A program made the position numbers and the translations under genes. Shown here one piece after another: positions 10,601 to 18,547 of a stretch of DNA of 40,862 nucleotides. The notes under the pieces are model-generated. The model searched no databases, was not told the DNA's origin, and saw nothing but the letters and a program-made list of their open reading frames with translations. The first letter of the stretch is position 1; each line of letters begins with the position of its first letter. The stretch spans positions 1 through 40,862 of the forward strand of contig NZ_JACJVN010000100.1 of assembly GCF_014212015.1 (NCBI RefSeq), given 5' to 3'. The stretch comes from Cohnella lubricantis (lineage in GTDB: Bacteria; Bacillota; Bacilli; Paenibacillales; Paenibacillaceae).

Positions 10601-10826
10601 GTGTATGAATAATAGAATACATTTTGAGCGAATGAGCCAATATGCGCGATTATGTATGAAATTTCGTACACAATGGGCCCGAAAGTGGTTGTCGCGATCA
10701 AATATGTATTAAATTTCATACATGTTGGGCCTCTGAATGCTTGATGTGAACGAATATGTATGAAAAATAGAACATAGTCCCAGTTTTGCAAGATTCGTGT
10801 CACATGTCGTCGAAATTGCACAAACA
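10601..10826. repeat. Array of about five degenerate palindromes, period about 50-52 bp
   Basis: Units centred near 10611, 10661, 10713, 10766 and 10813 share an element with arms ATGTATGAAA and TTTCATACAT, which together form a 20-bp palindrome in the consensus. The third unit has one mismatch to it; the first and last are weak. Several units are followed by a GGGCC or GGCC tail. The interval is 50-52 bp between the first four units and shorter before the last. The spacer segments of about 30 bp differ from one another. The array lies between convergent genes (oxidoreductase and cysK). It has no coding potential. Confidence 0.75.
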
Positions 10827-10957
10827 ATCGGGGCGGGCCAGCAGCAGACGAGACCGGGCGAGCGGGGTAGGTTAGTGAAGTAGGCGATGGGATAAGCTCA
10901 TGGTATGAGCGAAGTGTCCGGAGTAACCATTGCAGGTAGAGTAACCCCAGCAAGCTC

Positions 10958-10989
10958 AAAAGGAGCCGTCCGGCAGGACGACTCCTTTT
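10958..10989 (-). terminator. Terminator after cysK
   Basis: Arms of 13 bp or more (AAAGGAGTCGTCC with a partner containing one G-U pair) enclose a 4-nt loop. The stem ends in A and T runs on both sides, so it may work in both directions. It lies 17 bp past the cysK stop and would also stop transcripts coming from the left. Confidence 0.85.
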
Positions 10990-11006
10990 CTACATGACAC
11001 GTACGT

Positions 11007-11945
11007 TTAGTTGTCGAAGTTGAACAGCGGCGTGCTCAGGTAACGTTCGCCGTTGGACGGAACAATCGCGACGACGCGCTTGCCTGCGCCGAGCTCCTTC
11101 GCGACTTGCAGCGCTGCGAAGATAGCCGCGCCGGAGGAGATGCCGACGAGCAGGCCTTCCTTCTTGGCGACGGTACGAGCAGTCTCGAACGCATCGTCGT
11201 TCTCGACCGGAAGGACTTGATCGTAAACCTCGCGGTTCAAAATATCCGGAATGAAGTTCGCTCCGATGCCTTGGATCTTGTGCGGACCCGGCTTGCCGCC
11301 CGACAGAATCGGGGAAGCAGAAGGCTCAACCGCTACGATCTTAATATTCGGGAAGCTCTTCTTCAGCACTTCGCCTGCGCCGGAGATCGTGCCGCCCGTT
11401 CCTATGCCTGCTACGAAGGCATCCAGCTTGCCGTCCAAGGAGTTGATCGCTTCTACAATCTCAGGGCCGGTTGTCTCGCGGTGAATCTTCACGTTCGCCG
11501 GATTCTTGAATTGCTGCGGAAGGAAGTAGCCCGGGTTCTCGGCGACGAGCTCCTCTGCCTTCTTGACCGCTCCGTTCATGCCTTCCGATCCCGGGGTAAG
11601 CACCAGCTCCGCTCCGTAGGCCTTCAGCAGATTGCGGCGCTCCAAGCTCATCGTCTCCGGCATGACGAGGATGGCGCGATAACCCTTCGCCGCGGCAACC
11701 ATCGCCAGACCGATACCTGTATTGCCGCTGGTCGGTTCAACGATCGTGTCGCCCGGCTTCAGCTTGCCTTCTTGTTCGGCTGCTTCTATCATGCTGATCG
11801 CAATTCGATCCTTAACGCTGGAACCTGGATTCTGATATTCAAGCTTAACGTAGATCTCCGCACTGCCTTCCGGCACGATTCGGTTCAGACGGACAAGCGG
11901 CGTATCCCCAATCAGATCGGTGACGTTCTGTACGATTCTTGGCAT
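11007..11945 (-). CDS. cysK: Cysteine synthase A (O-acetylserine sulfhydrylase)
   Basis: CysK replaces the acetyl group of O-acetylserine with sulfide to give cysteine. The 312-aa PLP protein of fold type II has the Schiff-base Lys45 in PGSSVKDR, the substrate loop SGNTGIG (about 71-77) and the PLP phosphate cup [10 protein letters not shown]. The reading frame extends 24 codons upstream, but the ATG at 11945 is preceded by GGAGGG at 9 bp and begins the conserved [19 protein letters not shown]. It has its own promoter and terminator, so it is a single-gene unit. An inverted repeat at 11998-12014 downstream of the predicted start site is a candidate operator, for example for a CymR-like repressor (inference). 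Confidence 0.97.
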   Translation of the reverse strand: MPRIVQNVTDLIGDTPLVRLNRIVPEGSAEIYVKLEYQNPGSSVKDRIAISMIEAAEQEGKLKPGDTIVEPTSGNTGIGLAMVAAAKGYRAILVMPETMSLERRNLLKAYGAELVLTPGSEGMNGAVKKAEELVAENPGYFLPQQFKNPANVKIHRETTGPEIVEAINSLDGKLDAFVAGIGTGGTISGAGEVLKKSFPNIKIVAVEPSASPILSGGKPGPHKIQGIGANFIPDILNREVYDQVLPVENDDAFETARTVAKKEGLLVGISSGAAIFAALQVAKELGAGKRVVAIVPSNGERYLSTPLFNFDN

Positions 11946-11997
11946 GACAGAATTCCCTCCCATTAGTAGAGCGGCCATCGCCGCCCGCAACGTTAAT

Positions 11998-12014
11998 CCG
12001 ACTAAATAGGTCGG
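11998..12014. promoter_or_regulatory. Inverted repeat downstream of the cysK start site, candidate operator
   Basis: CCGAC and GTCGG flank a 7-bp A/T-rich centre. It lies about 9-25 bp downstream of the start site predicted from the promoter at 12030-12058, where a bound repressor would block elongation. Confidence 0.45.
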
Positions 12015-12029
12015 CATTTATTTGTTTTC

Positions 12030-12058
12030 ATCTTATCAACGATAGAGGTTATTGTCAA
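12030..12058 (-). promoter_or_regulatory. Sigma-A promoter of cysK
   Basis: On the minus strand a perfect -35 TTGACA (12058-12053), a 17-bp spacer and -10 TAAGAT (12035-12030). The start site would be near 12023, about 78 nt before the cysK ATG. Confidence 0.8.
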
Positions 12059-12189
12059 TAGCTTACATTCCAGCTATCTTACGCGGTGTTGACGCCTGCC
12101 AAGGGCGGCGATTAGCGTACGATATTGCTGCACAAGCGCTGCAGGCGCAGCCTGAAGCATTGCTAGTCGGATTACTGCACGAATTGCAG

Positions 12190-12301
12190 CTCTTACACAG
12201 CTACTCTTACCCAGCGGTTCCTACGCAACTGCTCTTATGCAACTGCTCTTACCCAGCTGCTCTTACACAGCTACTCTTACCCAGTTGCTCTTACACAGCG
12301 G
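12190..12301. repeat. Eight tandem copies of a 14-bp repeat
   Basis: Eight consecutive 14-bp units with consensus CTCTTACCCAGCTG run without gaps from 12190 to 12301. The third unit is the most diverged (TTCCTACGCAACTG). A likely decayed ninth copy lies near 12068-12086. Because 14 is not a multiple of 3, the array does not code for a repeated peptide. The centre of each junction is close to a CAGCTG palindrome. The rest of the 11946-12332 gap holds the cysK promoter and nothing else I can recognise. Confidence 0.9.
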
Positions 12302-12332
12302 TCCAATCGCAGCTGCACATGCCGCTCCGGCG

Positions 12333-13319
12333 TTAATGCTGAAGCGCTTCGTCCATCACCTTCGCGCCATATTTATCGAGCAGCAGCTGCTCCAAATCCG
12401 CCATCGGCGCAGCCCGATCCAGCGCAAGCTGTCGACGGGCTTCCCGTCTCGCCGCTTCCTCGCTCATGCCGGCGGTCACGTTGCGCCCTGCCAGCTTCAC
12501 GACCTCATAACCGCTCGCGGTCTGAACCGGACCGGTGACCTGCCCCACCTCAAGGCTGACTGCAGCATCAAGCAGAGCAGAATCCGTGAGCGGATCGTCG
12601 GCATCGATCCACCCCATATCTCCGCCCGATTCGGCAGTGAATTCGTCAGTCGACAAGCTCTCGGCTAGCACTGCGAAATCCGCCCCATTCTCCAACAGCT
12701 GCAGAACCTCGTTAGCATCCGACTCCGATCGCACCACGATGTGCGCCAGCTGCAGCTCAATCCGGGGGCCGAACACCTCCGGATGCTCTTCTATGTACCG
12801 GTCGATGTCCCCATCCGGCACCTCGACTTGCGCAATGGCCAACTGCTCCAGCTGCAGACGGTACTTCGTATCCTCCCGCACTTCTTCCTTGTCCATGCCC
12901 AGCTGTTCGCGGGCCTGCTCGTAGAATTGATCCTCGCTGTCGTAGCCTTCAATCCTTCTGCGCAGCTCCTGATCCACTTCTTCGTCCGTGATCTCGATCC
13001 CCTTTGCTTCCGCTTCTAGTTCAACGGCAATGCGCAGCATCTGCACCCTCAGCGTCTGCGCGCCGTAGTTCTTAAGCAATTGATCGACGAGCGCTTGCTT
13101 CGTTATCGACTGGCCTCCAACGGTCGCTACCGTCTGGCTGTCGCCGGAAGTGTCGCCGGATACGCCAGAAGCGCCGGATGGGGCCGGGCTTGTCGCCGCA
13201 TTACCTGGATCCGGGCTTGCCTTATCCGCCGTTCCCGTATCGCAGCCCGTCTCGCCGATCAGCATCCACATGAGAGCGAGCAGAACGATCGGCCTATATC
13301 GCCGCTTCGTCCGCTTCAT
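12333..13319 (-). CDS. PpiC-type peptidyl-prolyl isomerase, probable lipoprotein foldase
   Basis: The protein is 328 aa from the ATG at 13319, which has a GGGGATGAGGA-type site upstream; an ATG 12 bp further up has no room for one. It begins with a basic stretch, a hydrophobic segment (PIVLLALMWMLIGETGC) and a lipobox-like Cys, suggesting an exported lipid-anchored protein, though the -3 residue is unusual. A Ser/Pro/Gly-rich linker follows, then a SurA-N-like helical part (about 65-180), then a parvulin domain containing LQLAHIVV, FAVLAESLSTDE and GGDMGWID. It probably folds secreted proteins like PrsA. B. subtilis has a parvulin-like gene (yacD) at this same place between hslO and cysK. Confidence 0.88.
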   Translation of the reverse strand: MKRTKRRYRPIVLLALMWMLIGETGCDTGTADKASPDPGNAATSPAPSGASGVSGDTSGDSQTVATVGGQSITKQALVDQLLKNYGAQTLRVQMLRIAVELEAEAKGIEITDEEVDQELRRRIEGYDSEDQFYEQAREQLGMDKEEVREDTKYRLQLEQLAIAQVEVPDGDIDRYIEEHPEVFGPRIELQLAHIVVRSESDANEVLQLLENGADFAVLAESLSTDEFTAESGGDMGWIDADDPLTDSALLDAAVSLEVGQVTGPVQTASGYEVVKLAGRNVTAGMSEEAARREARRQLALDRAAPMADLEQLLLDKYGAKVMDEALQH

Positions 13320-13338
13320 CTCGATCCTCATCCCCTTG

Positions 13339-14220
13339 TCATTCGGCAGCTGATTGCTCGAGCAGACGCTCTAGGTCCGCCCGATCGAACTGGTACTTCT
13401 CGTTGCAGAAGTGGCAATGCACCTCTGCGGATTCATCTTCTTCGATCAGTTGGCGCAGCTCGGAAGCGCCAAGGCTGATAAGCGTACGCTCAACCCGTTC
13501 CTTCGAGCAATTGCATTCGAACCTCGGTTCGATCGTCTCGTGAATGACCAGATCGTCGCCCACGAGGAACTTCAGAATGCCCTCCGGCGTCTCTCCCTGA
13601 TCCAGGAGCGCGGTCACATGTGGCATAGCGCCGACGGCGTTCTCCAGCCGAACGAGCTGCGCTTCTTCGATGCCCGGCATCACCTGCACGATGAAGCCGC
13701 CGGCATGAATGACCGAGTTGTCCGTGTTGACCAGCACGCCCAGACCGACAGCCGATGGCGTCTGCTCCGACAAGGCGAAGTAATATGTGAAGTCCTCTCC
13801 AAGCTCGCCCGAGATGAGCGGAACGCTGCCCCGATAAGGGTCCTTCAAGCCCAAATCCTTCGTCACATTCAAATATCCCGTGCGTCCGACAGCCCCGGCG
13901 ACATCCAGCTTGCCTTGCGCGTTGCTGGGCAGGTGCACGTGCGGCTCTTCGACGTATCCGCGTACCTCCGCCTTCGCATTCGCGTCGACGACGATCTGGC
14001 CGAGCGGTCCGTCCGCTTTGACCTGAACCGTCAGCTTCTCGTCTCCCTTGAGCATGAACCCCATCATGGCCGCCGCAGTAGCGGTTCGTCCCAGCGCGGC
14101 TGTCGCCGTCGGGAACGTGTCATGCCTGCGCTGCAGCTCGGCGACGAGCTCTGTCGTGCGCGCCGCGAACACCCGGATCGCGCCGTTCCATGCGGTTCCC
14201 CGCACCAATTGATCCTTCAT
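13339..14220 (-). CDS. hslO: Redox-regulated chaperone Hsp33
   Basis: Hsp33 is activated when oxidation forms disulfides in its zinc-binding C-terminus, and then holds unfolding proteins. In this 293-aa form the four cysteines are present as CNC (about 236 and 238) and CHFC (about 269 and 272). The N-terminal domain has FAARTTELVAELQRRHDTFPTATAALGRT. The ATG at 14220 is chosen over an upstream GTG because it starts the conserved MKDQLVRGTAWNG and has an AAGGAG site about 11 bp upstream. It probably has its own promoter with an extended -10 (14278-14286). The next gene, the foldase, starts 19 bp downstream. Confidence 0.97.
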   Translation of the reverse strand: MKDQLVRGTAWNGAIRVFAARTTELVAELQRRHDTFPTATAALGRTATAAAMMGFMLKGDEKLTVQVKADGPLGQIVVDANAKAEVRGYVEEPHVHLPSNAQGKLDVAGAVGRTGYLNVTKDLGLKDPYRGSVPLISGELGEDFTYYFALSEQTPSAVGLGVLVNTDNSVIHAGGFIVQVMPGIEEAQLVRLENAVGAMPHVTALLDQGETPEGILKFLVGDDLVIHETIEPRFECNCSKERVERTLISLGASELRQLIEEDESAEVHCHFCNEKYQFDRADLERLLEQSAAE

Positions 14221-14245
14221 ATATCTGCAAGCTCCTTCTGTTACC

Positions 14246-14264
14246 ATCGTTCGCGATGAACGAT
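14246..14264. repeat. Perfect inverted repeat at the 5' end of the hslO transcript
   Basis: ATCGTTC and GAACGAT (7 bp, perfect) flank a 5-bp centre. It lies between the extended -10 at 14278-14286 and the hslO ribosome site, about +7 to +25 from the predicted start. It could be an operator or an mRNA 5' hairpin. Confidence 0.5.
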
Positions 14265-14277
14265 TCGCTCTTCTTCT

Positions 14278-14286
14278 ATTGTATCA
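14278..14286 (-). promoter_or_regulatory. Extended -10 promoter of hslO
   Basis: The minus strand reads TGATACAAT, a TGN-extended -10 with 5 of 6 matches to TATAAT. No good -35 is present at 17 bp, as is usual for extended -10 promoters. It lies just past the coaX stop codon. Confidence 0.45.
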
Positions 14287-14296
14287 CTGTCGGCAC

Positions 14297-15061
14297 TCAA
14301 ACATTGCGCTCGTAGATCAGCCTGAGCCCTTCAAGCGTCAGCATCTCGTCCACTTCGTCGATCGTCTCCGTCTCATCGGCGATCAGCTTGGCGAGACCCC
14401 CGGTCGCGACAACCTTCGGACTCACCTTGTGCTCCTTGCGAATTCGTCCGACGATTCCATCAATCTGCCCGGCATAGCCGAAAATAATCCCGGACTGCAT
14501 CGCCGCAACCGTATTGCGTCCGATGACATGGCGCGGCTTGCTCAGCTCGACGCGCGGCAGCTTCGACGCCCGCTCGTAGAGCGCTTCGGCGGAGATGCCG
14601 ATGCCCGGCATGATGACGCCGCCAAGATAAGCGCCGGACGGGTCGATATAATCGAATGTCGTCGCGGTGCCGAAGTCGACGATGATGAGCGGCGCGCCAT
14701 AACGTTCGATGCCCGCAACGGCGTTCACGATCCGGTCGGCGCCGACTTCCTTCGGATTCTCATAGCGAATGTTCAGCCCCGTCTTGATGCCGGGACCGAC
14801 GACGAGCGGTTCTCTGCCGACATACTTGCGGAAGAGTCTCTCCAAGGTCGGCATGATCGGAGGCACGACGCAGGATACGATAACGCCTTCGACATCTTCC
14901 CGCCGAACGCCGGCAATTTGGAACAGATTGAACAGCATAACGCCATACTCGTCCACCGTAGCGGAACGATTCGTGCTCAGCCGCCAATGCTGCTTCAGCG
15001 TCTGGCCTTCGTATAGTCCAAGCACGATGTTGGTGTTCCCGACATCGACGACTAGAATCAC
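14297..15061 (-). CDS. coaX: Type III pantothenate kinase
   Basis: CoaX phosphorylates pantothenate, the first step of coenzyme A synthesis. The type III enzyme is unrelated to CoaA and belongs to the ASKHA fold. In the 254-aa protein the phosphate-binding start [13 protein letters not shown] (about 5-17), the [11 protein letters not shown] motif, the [14 protein letters not shown] motif and GGVIMPGI are all visible. Its ATG overlaps the nadC stop by 4 bp, so CoA and NAD cofactor genes are translationally coupled. B. subtilis also has coaX (yacB) between ftsH and hslO. Confidence 0.96.
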   Translation of the reverse strand: MILVVDVGNTNIVLGLYEGQTLKQHWRLSTNRSATVDEYGVMLFNLFQIAGVRREDVEGVIVSCVVPPIMPTLERLFRKYVGREPLVVGPGIKTGLNIRYENPKEVGADRIVNAVAGIERYGAPLIIVDFGTATTFDYIDPSGAYLGGVIMPGIGISAEALYERASKLPRVELSKPRHVIGRNTVAAMQSGIIFGYAGQIDGIVGRIRKEHKVSPKVVATGGLAKLIADETETIDEVDEMLTLEGLRLIYERNV

Positions 15062-15957
15062 ACGGGCTCCCCCTCTTTGCGCTCGTTCAGATCGAGGCTG
15101 ATATCGAGCGCCTGGAACGAATGCGTCAGGCCGCCGACGGAGATGACGTCAACGCCGGTCTGCGCAATCTCGCGCACGCGCTCCAGGCGGATACCGCCGG
15201 AAGCTTCAATCACGACATGCGGCGCGATGGCGCGCACGATGGGCGCTGCCTCCTTCATCGCTGCGGGCGGCATGTTGTCGAACATGATGATATCCGCGCC
15301 GGATCGGGCTGCCAGTTCTGCCTGCTCCAGCGATTCCACCTCAATCTCGACCTTCATCGTATGAGGCACGCGGCGCTTCGCCGCCGCCAGCGCTTCCGCG
15401 ATGCCGCCTGCTGCCTTGATATGATTATCTTTGATCAATGCCGCATCATATAAACCGAATCGGTGATTATAAGCGCCGCCGACGCGGACCGCATACTTCT
15501 CCAGCGTCCGGTGGCCCGGCGTCGTCTTCCGCGTATCTACGATCCGCGCCGCCGTCCCTTCCACCGCTTCCGCATAAGCGCGGGTGACGGTCGCGATGCC
15601 GGACATCCGCTGCAGCAGGTTCAGGGCAAGTCGTTCGCCCGTCAGAATGCTGTGCGTGGAGCCTTGGACGATGGCGAGCACCGTACCTTTCTCGACACGC
15701 GTTCCGTCTGTGACCTTCGATTCAATCTCCAGCGCCGGATCGATCACGTCGAACACAAGCCGCATCAGCGGCATGCCGGCGATCACACCCGAAGCCTTCG
15801 CGTGGATAATGCCGCGCGAACGGTGATGCTCCGGCACGGTCGCCATCGTCGTGACGTCCCCGCTGCCAATATCTTCTGTGAGCCAGGCGCGAATCTGCTC
15901 GCGTACAGCTTCCACTGCAGGACCGCCGATCGTCCAATCGCTCTCTCTCTCAAACAT
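15058..15957 (-). CDS. nadC: Quinolinate phosphoribosyltransferase (carboxylating)
   Basis: NadC converts quinolinate and PRPP to nicotinate mononucleotide. The 299-aa protein shows the core [18 protein letters not shown] and [21 protein letters not shown], followed by [18 protein letters not shown] and IEASGGI. The frame is open well upstream, but the ATG at 15957 has a GAGGAGG site 9 bp away, starts within the end of nadB (8-bp overlap) and gives the standard length. Confidence 0.97.
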   Translation of the reverse strand: MFERESDWTIGGPAVEAVREQIRAWLTEDIGSGDVTTMATVPEHHRSRGIIHAKASGVIAGMPLMRLVFDVIDPALEIESKVTDGTRVEKGTVLAIVQGSTHSILTGERLALNLLQRMSGIATVTRAYAEAVEGTAARIVDTRKTTPGHRTLEKYAVRVGGAYNHRFGLYDAALIKDNHIKAAGGIAEALAAAKRRVPHTMKVEIEVESLEQAELAARSGADIIMFDNMPPAAMKEAAPIVRAIAPHVVIEASGGIRLERVREIAQTGVDVISVGGLTHSFQALDISLDLNERKEGEPV

Positions 15958-17572
15958 GCCCGACAACCTCCTCGCTAATCGCTCTCTCTCGCTGCATAAT
16001 GGTATGTTTCCGCCAGTTGGCATCGTCGCGTTCCGGGAAGTCCTCACGATAATGAGCCCCTCTGCTCTCCTCGCGGGACAGCGCAGCCGACGCAACGAGA
16101 TATGCGCACGTGAGCAAGTTGGCGAACTCCAGCTCTTCCCGCTTCGTCAGGTGCGCGTGGAACAGCGGCATCTGGCGATTCAATTCGTCCATCCCCTTCT
16201 GAAGTCCTTGGCCGCTGCGGCGCAAGCCGACATAGCGGACCATCGTCTTCTGCAGCTTCAGCCGGCGTTCGATGATCGCGCCCATCGGCGGATGCGTCCG
16301 CGCTTCCACAGGCGAGCTGCCTCTCAGCCGCGCCTTCCCCAGCTTCGGCAGCGCGTTGATCCGATCCACGATGCGCTTGCCGAAGACGAGAGCCTCCGAC
16401 AGCGAATTGCTCGCCAGCCGATTCGCCCCATGCACGCCGGTCGATGACACTTCCCCGCATGCGAACAACCGCTGAATATTCGTCTCCCCATGCAGGTCCG
16501 TCCGCACGCCGCCCATCATATAATGAGCCGCCGGCGCGACCGGAATCCAGTCCGTCGTCATGTCGAGGCCGTAGGTCAAGCAGAACTCATATATCGTCGG
16601 AAAACGATGCTTGATCAGCTCGGGCGTCTCGTGCGTGATATCGATATAAACATAGGTCGACTTCGTCGACTCCATCTCGCTCAGAATGGCCCGTGCGACA
16701 ATGTCGCGCGGAGCCAGCTCCAGCTGTGGATGATAACGGTCCATGAAGCGCTCGCCCTTGATGTTGCGCAGCACCGCACCCTCGCCCCGAACCGCCTCCG
16801 AGATCAGAAATCTCGGCGCGCCGGGATAGCAGAGCGACGTCGGGTGGAATTGGTTGAATTCCATATCCCGAACGACCGCGCCCGCGCGGTAAGCCATGGC
16901 GACGCCGTCGCCGGTCGCCACATCCGGATTCGTCGTGTAGCGGTACAGCTGGCCGGTGCCGCCGGTGCACAGTATCGTCGCTTGGCCGCGAACGATGACG
17001 CGGGAGCCGTCCGGCTTCTGTACGAGCGCGCCGTAGCAGATGCCGTCCTCCGTCAGCAGATCGAGCACGAAGTGGTCGTCCCACAGCTCGATGCCTTGCG
17101 GGTTGTCCTTCACCTTCTGCGCGAGCGCGCGGACGATCTCGTAGCCCGTCGCGTCACCGTTCGCATGCAGAATGCGCCTCTGGCTGTGAGCGCCTTCCTT
17201 CGTCAGCGCATAATGGCCGTTCTCTTCGTCGAAGTGCGTGCCGTACCCTACCAGCGCGTGGATGCCCTCCGGCCCTTCATGCACCAGCACGCGAACCGCT
17301 TCTTCATCGCAAAGCCCGGCCCCGGCGATAAGCGTGTCTTGAAGATGGAACTCCGGCGAGTCCTCGTCCGAGATGACCGCGGCGATGCCGCCTTGCGCAT
17401 ACCGCGTATTGCTGTCGAACAGCGACTTCTTGGTGATCATCAGCACACGGCCCGTTCGGCTGCAGTTCAGCGCGGTATACAGTCCGGCAATGCCGGCGCC
17501 GATCACAATAACGTCGGTCTCGATCTCAGGCAGAGCGTCCGGATCGAAATCAACTAGATAACGAGGGATCAT
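15950..17572 (-). CDS. nadB: L-aspartate oxidase
   Basis: NadB oxidises L-aspartate to iminoaspartate, which NadA condenses with dihydroxyacetone phosphate. The 540-aa flavoprotein has VIVIGAGIAGLYTALNCS (about 21-38) for FAD, the SLFDSNTRYAQGGIAA substrate loop, and HGANRLASNSLSEALVFGKR near 390. This matches the succinate dehydrogenase/fumarate reductase family. The helical C-terminus (MVRYVGLRRSGQGLQKGMDEL) is complete. The ATG at 17572 has a GAGGAG site 9 bp upstream and lies 36 bp after nadA. Confidence 0.97.
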   Translation of the reverse strand: MIPRYLVDFDPDALPEIETDVIVIGAGIAGLYTALNCSRTGRVLMITKKSLFDSNTRYAQGGIAAVISDEDSPEFHLQDTLIAGAGLCDEEAVRVLVHEGPEGIHALVGYGTHFDEENGHYALTKEGAHSQRRILHANGDATGYEIVRALAQKVKDNPQGIELWDDHFVLDLLTEDGICYGALVQKPDGSRVIVRGQATILCTGGTGQLYRYTTNPDVATGDGVAMAYRAGAVVRDMEFNQFHPTSLCYPGAPRFLISEAVRGEGAVLRNIKGERFMDRYHPQLELAPRDIVARAILSEMESTKSTYVYIDITHETPELIKHRFPTIYEFCLTYGLDMTTDWIPVAPAAHYMMGGVRTDLHGETNIQRLFACGEVSSTGVHGANRLASNSLSEALVFGKRIVDRINALPKLGKARLRGSSPVEARTHPPMGAIIERRLKLQKTMVRYVGLRRSGQGLQKGMDELNRQMPLFHAHLTKREELEFANLLTCAYLVASAALSREESRGAHYREDFPERDDANWRKHTIMQRERAISEEVVGHV

Positions 17573-17608
17573 ACTCGAAGACTCCTCACCATGAGAAAGT
17601 AGCGCATG

Positions 17609-18547
17609 CTACTTCACTTGCAGCATGCGCTCCAGCGACAAACGGGCTTTATTGGCTACGTCTTCCGGCACATAGATCTCCGGCTGCATCGTCTCAAGGG
17701 CGCGAACGACCTTCTTGAGATTGTTCACCTTCATGTTCGGGCAGACGAGGAATTTAGAAGCGAAGTGGAACGTCTTATCCGGGCTGTCGAGGCGCAGCTG
17801 GTAGCCGGTGCCGTCCTCGGTTCCGACGATGAATTCCTTGCAGTCGGATTCCTTGCAATACTTCAGAATGCCGGTCGTGCTGCCGACGAAGTCCGCCATC
17901 TCCACGACCTCCGGACGGCATTCCGGATGAACGACGAACTGGGCGTTCGGGTGCTTCGCGCGCATCTCGACCACGTCCTTGACGGTCAGCATGTCGTGCG
18001 TGTTGCAATACCCTTCCCAGATGATCATCTTCTTGTCCGTGAACTGGGAGACATAATGGCCCAGGTTCTTGTCCGGGCACCAAATAATCTCGTCGGCGTC
18101 CACCGAATTCACGACCTTGATCGCGTTCGAAGAGGTGCAGCAGATATCCGTCTCTGCCTTGACGTCCGCCGATGAGTTAATGTAGGTGACGACCTTGGCG
18201 TCCGGATGCTTCGCCTTCAACTCCCTTAAGCCGTTCGGATTGACCATGTCCGCCATCGGGCAGCCGGCACGCTCGTCGGGAACGAGCACCGTCTTGTTCG
18301 GGGCGAGAATCTTCGCGCTCTCTCCCATGAAGTGAACGCCGCAGAAGACGATTACGTCCGCGTCGGTCGCCGCCGCCTTCTGTGCCAGCAGGAAGGAGTC
18401 GCCGCGGAAGTCGGCCACTTCCTGGATCTCATCCCGCTGATAGTAGTGGGCGAGAATGATGGCGTTGCGCTCTTTCTTCAACTGCAGGAGCCGCTCGCGC
18501 AATTCACGGTTCTGCTCCGCTTTGCGCTCCAAGGCCAATGCTTCCAT
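17609..18547 (-). CDS. nadA: Quinolinate synthase A
   Basis: NadA makes quinolinate from iminoaspartate and dihydroxyacetone phosphate, using an oxygen-sensitive [4Fe-4S] cluster. The likely cluster ligands are Cys96 (ERAGCPMAD), Cys210 (HPECRPEV) and Cys269 (LVCPNMKVN). The triplicated fold is visible through ILAHYYQRDEIQEVAD, VVTYINSSADVKAE and GTEDGTGYQLR. The 312-aa length fits the shorter class. The ATG at 18547 has GGAGGAG at 8 bp. It is the first gene of nadA-nadB-nadC-coaX. An inverted repeat about 100 bp upstream is a candidate operator. Confidence 0.97.
   Translation of the reverse strand: MEALALERKAEQNRELRERLLQLKKERNAIILAHYYQRDEIQEVADFRGDSFLLAQKAAATDADVIVFCGVHFMGESAKILAPNKTVLVPDERAGCPMADMVNPNGLRELKAKHPDAKVVTYINSSADVKAETDICCTSSNAIKVVNSVDADEIIWCPDKNLGHYVSQFTDKKMIIWEGYCNTHDMLTVKDVVEMRAKHPNAQFVVHPECRPEVVEMADFVGSTTGILKYCKESDCKEFIVGTEDGTGYQLRLDSPDKTFHFASKFLVCPNMKVNNLKKVVRALETMQPEIYVPEDVANKARLSLERMLQVK

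Noticed and set aside
10601..10826. CRISPR array
   Set aside because: The regular spacing looks similar, but repeats are degenerate palindromes, spacers are uneven, there are only four or five units and no cas genes are nearby.
16490..17557. A 355-codon open frame on the plus strand opposite nadB
   Set aside because: An antisense shadow of a clear nadB gene, Arg/His/Val-rich and without domains.
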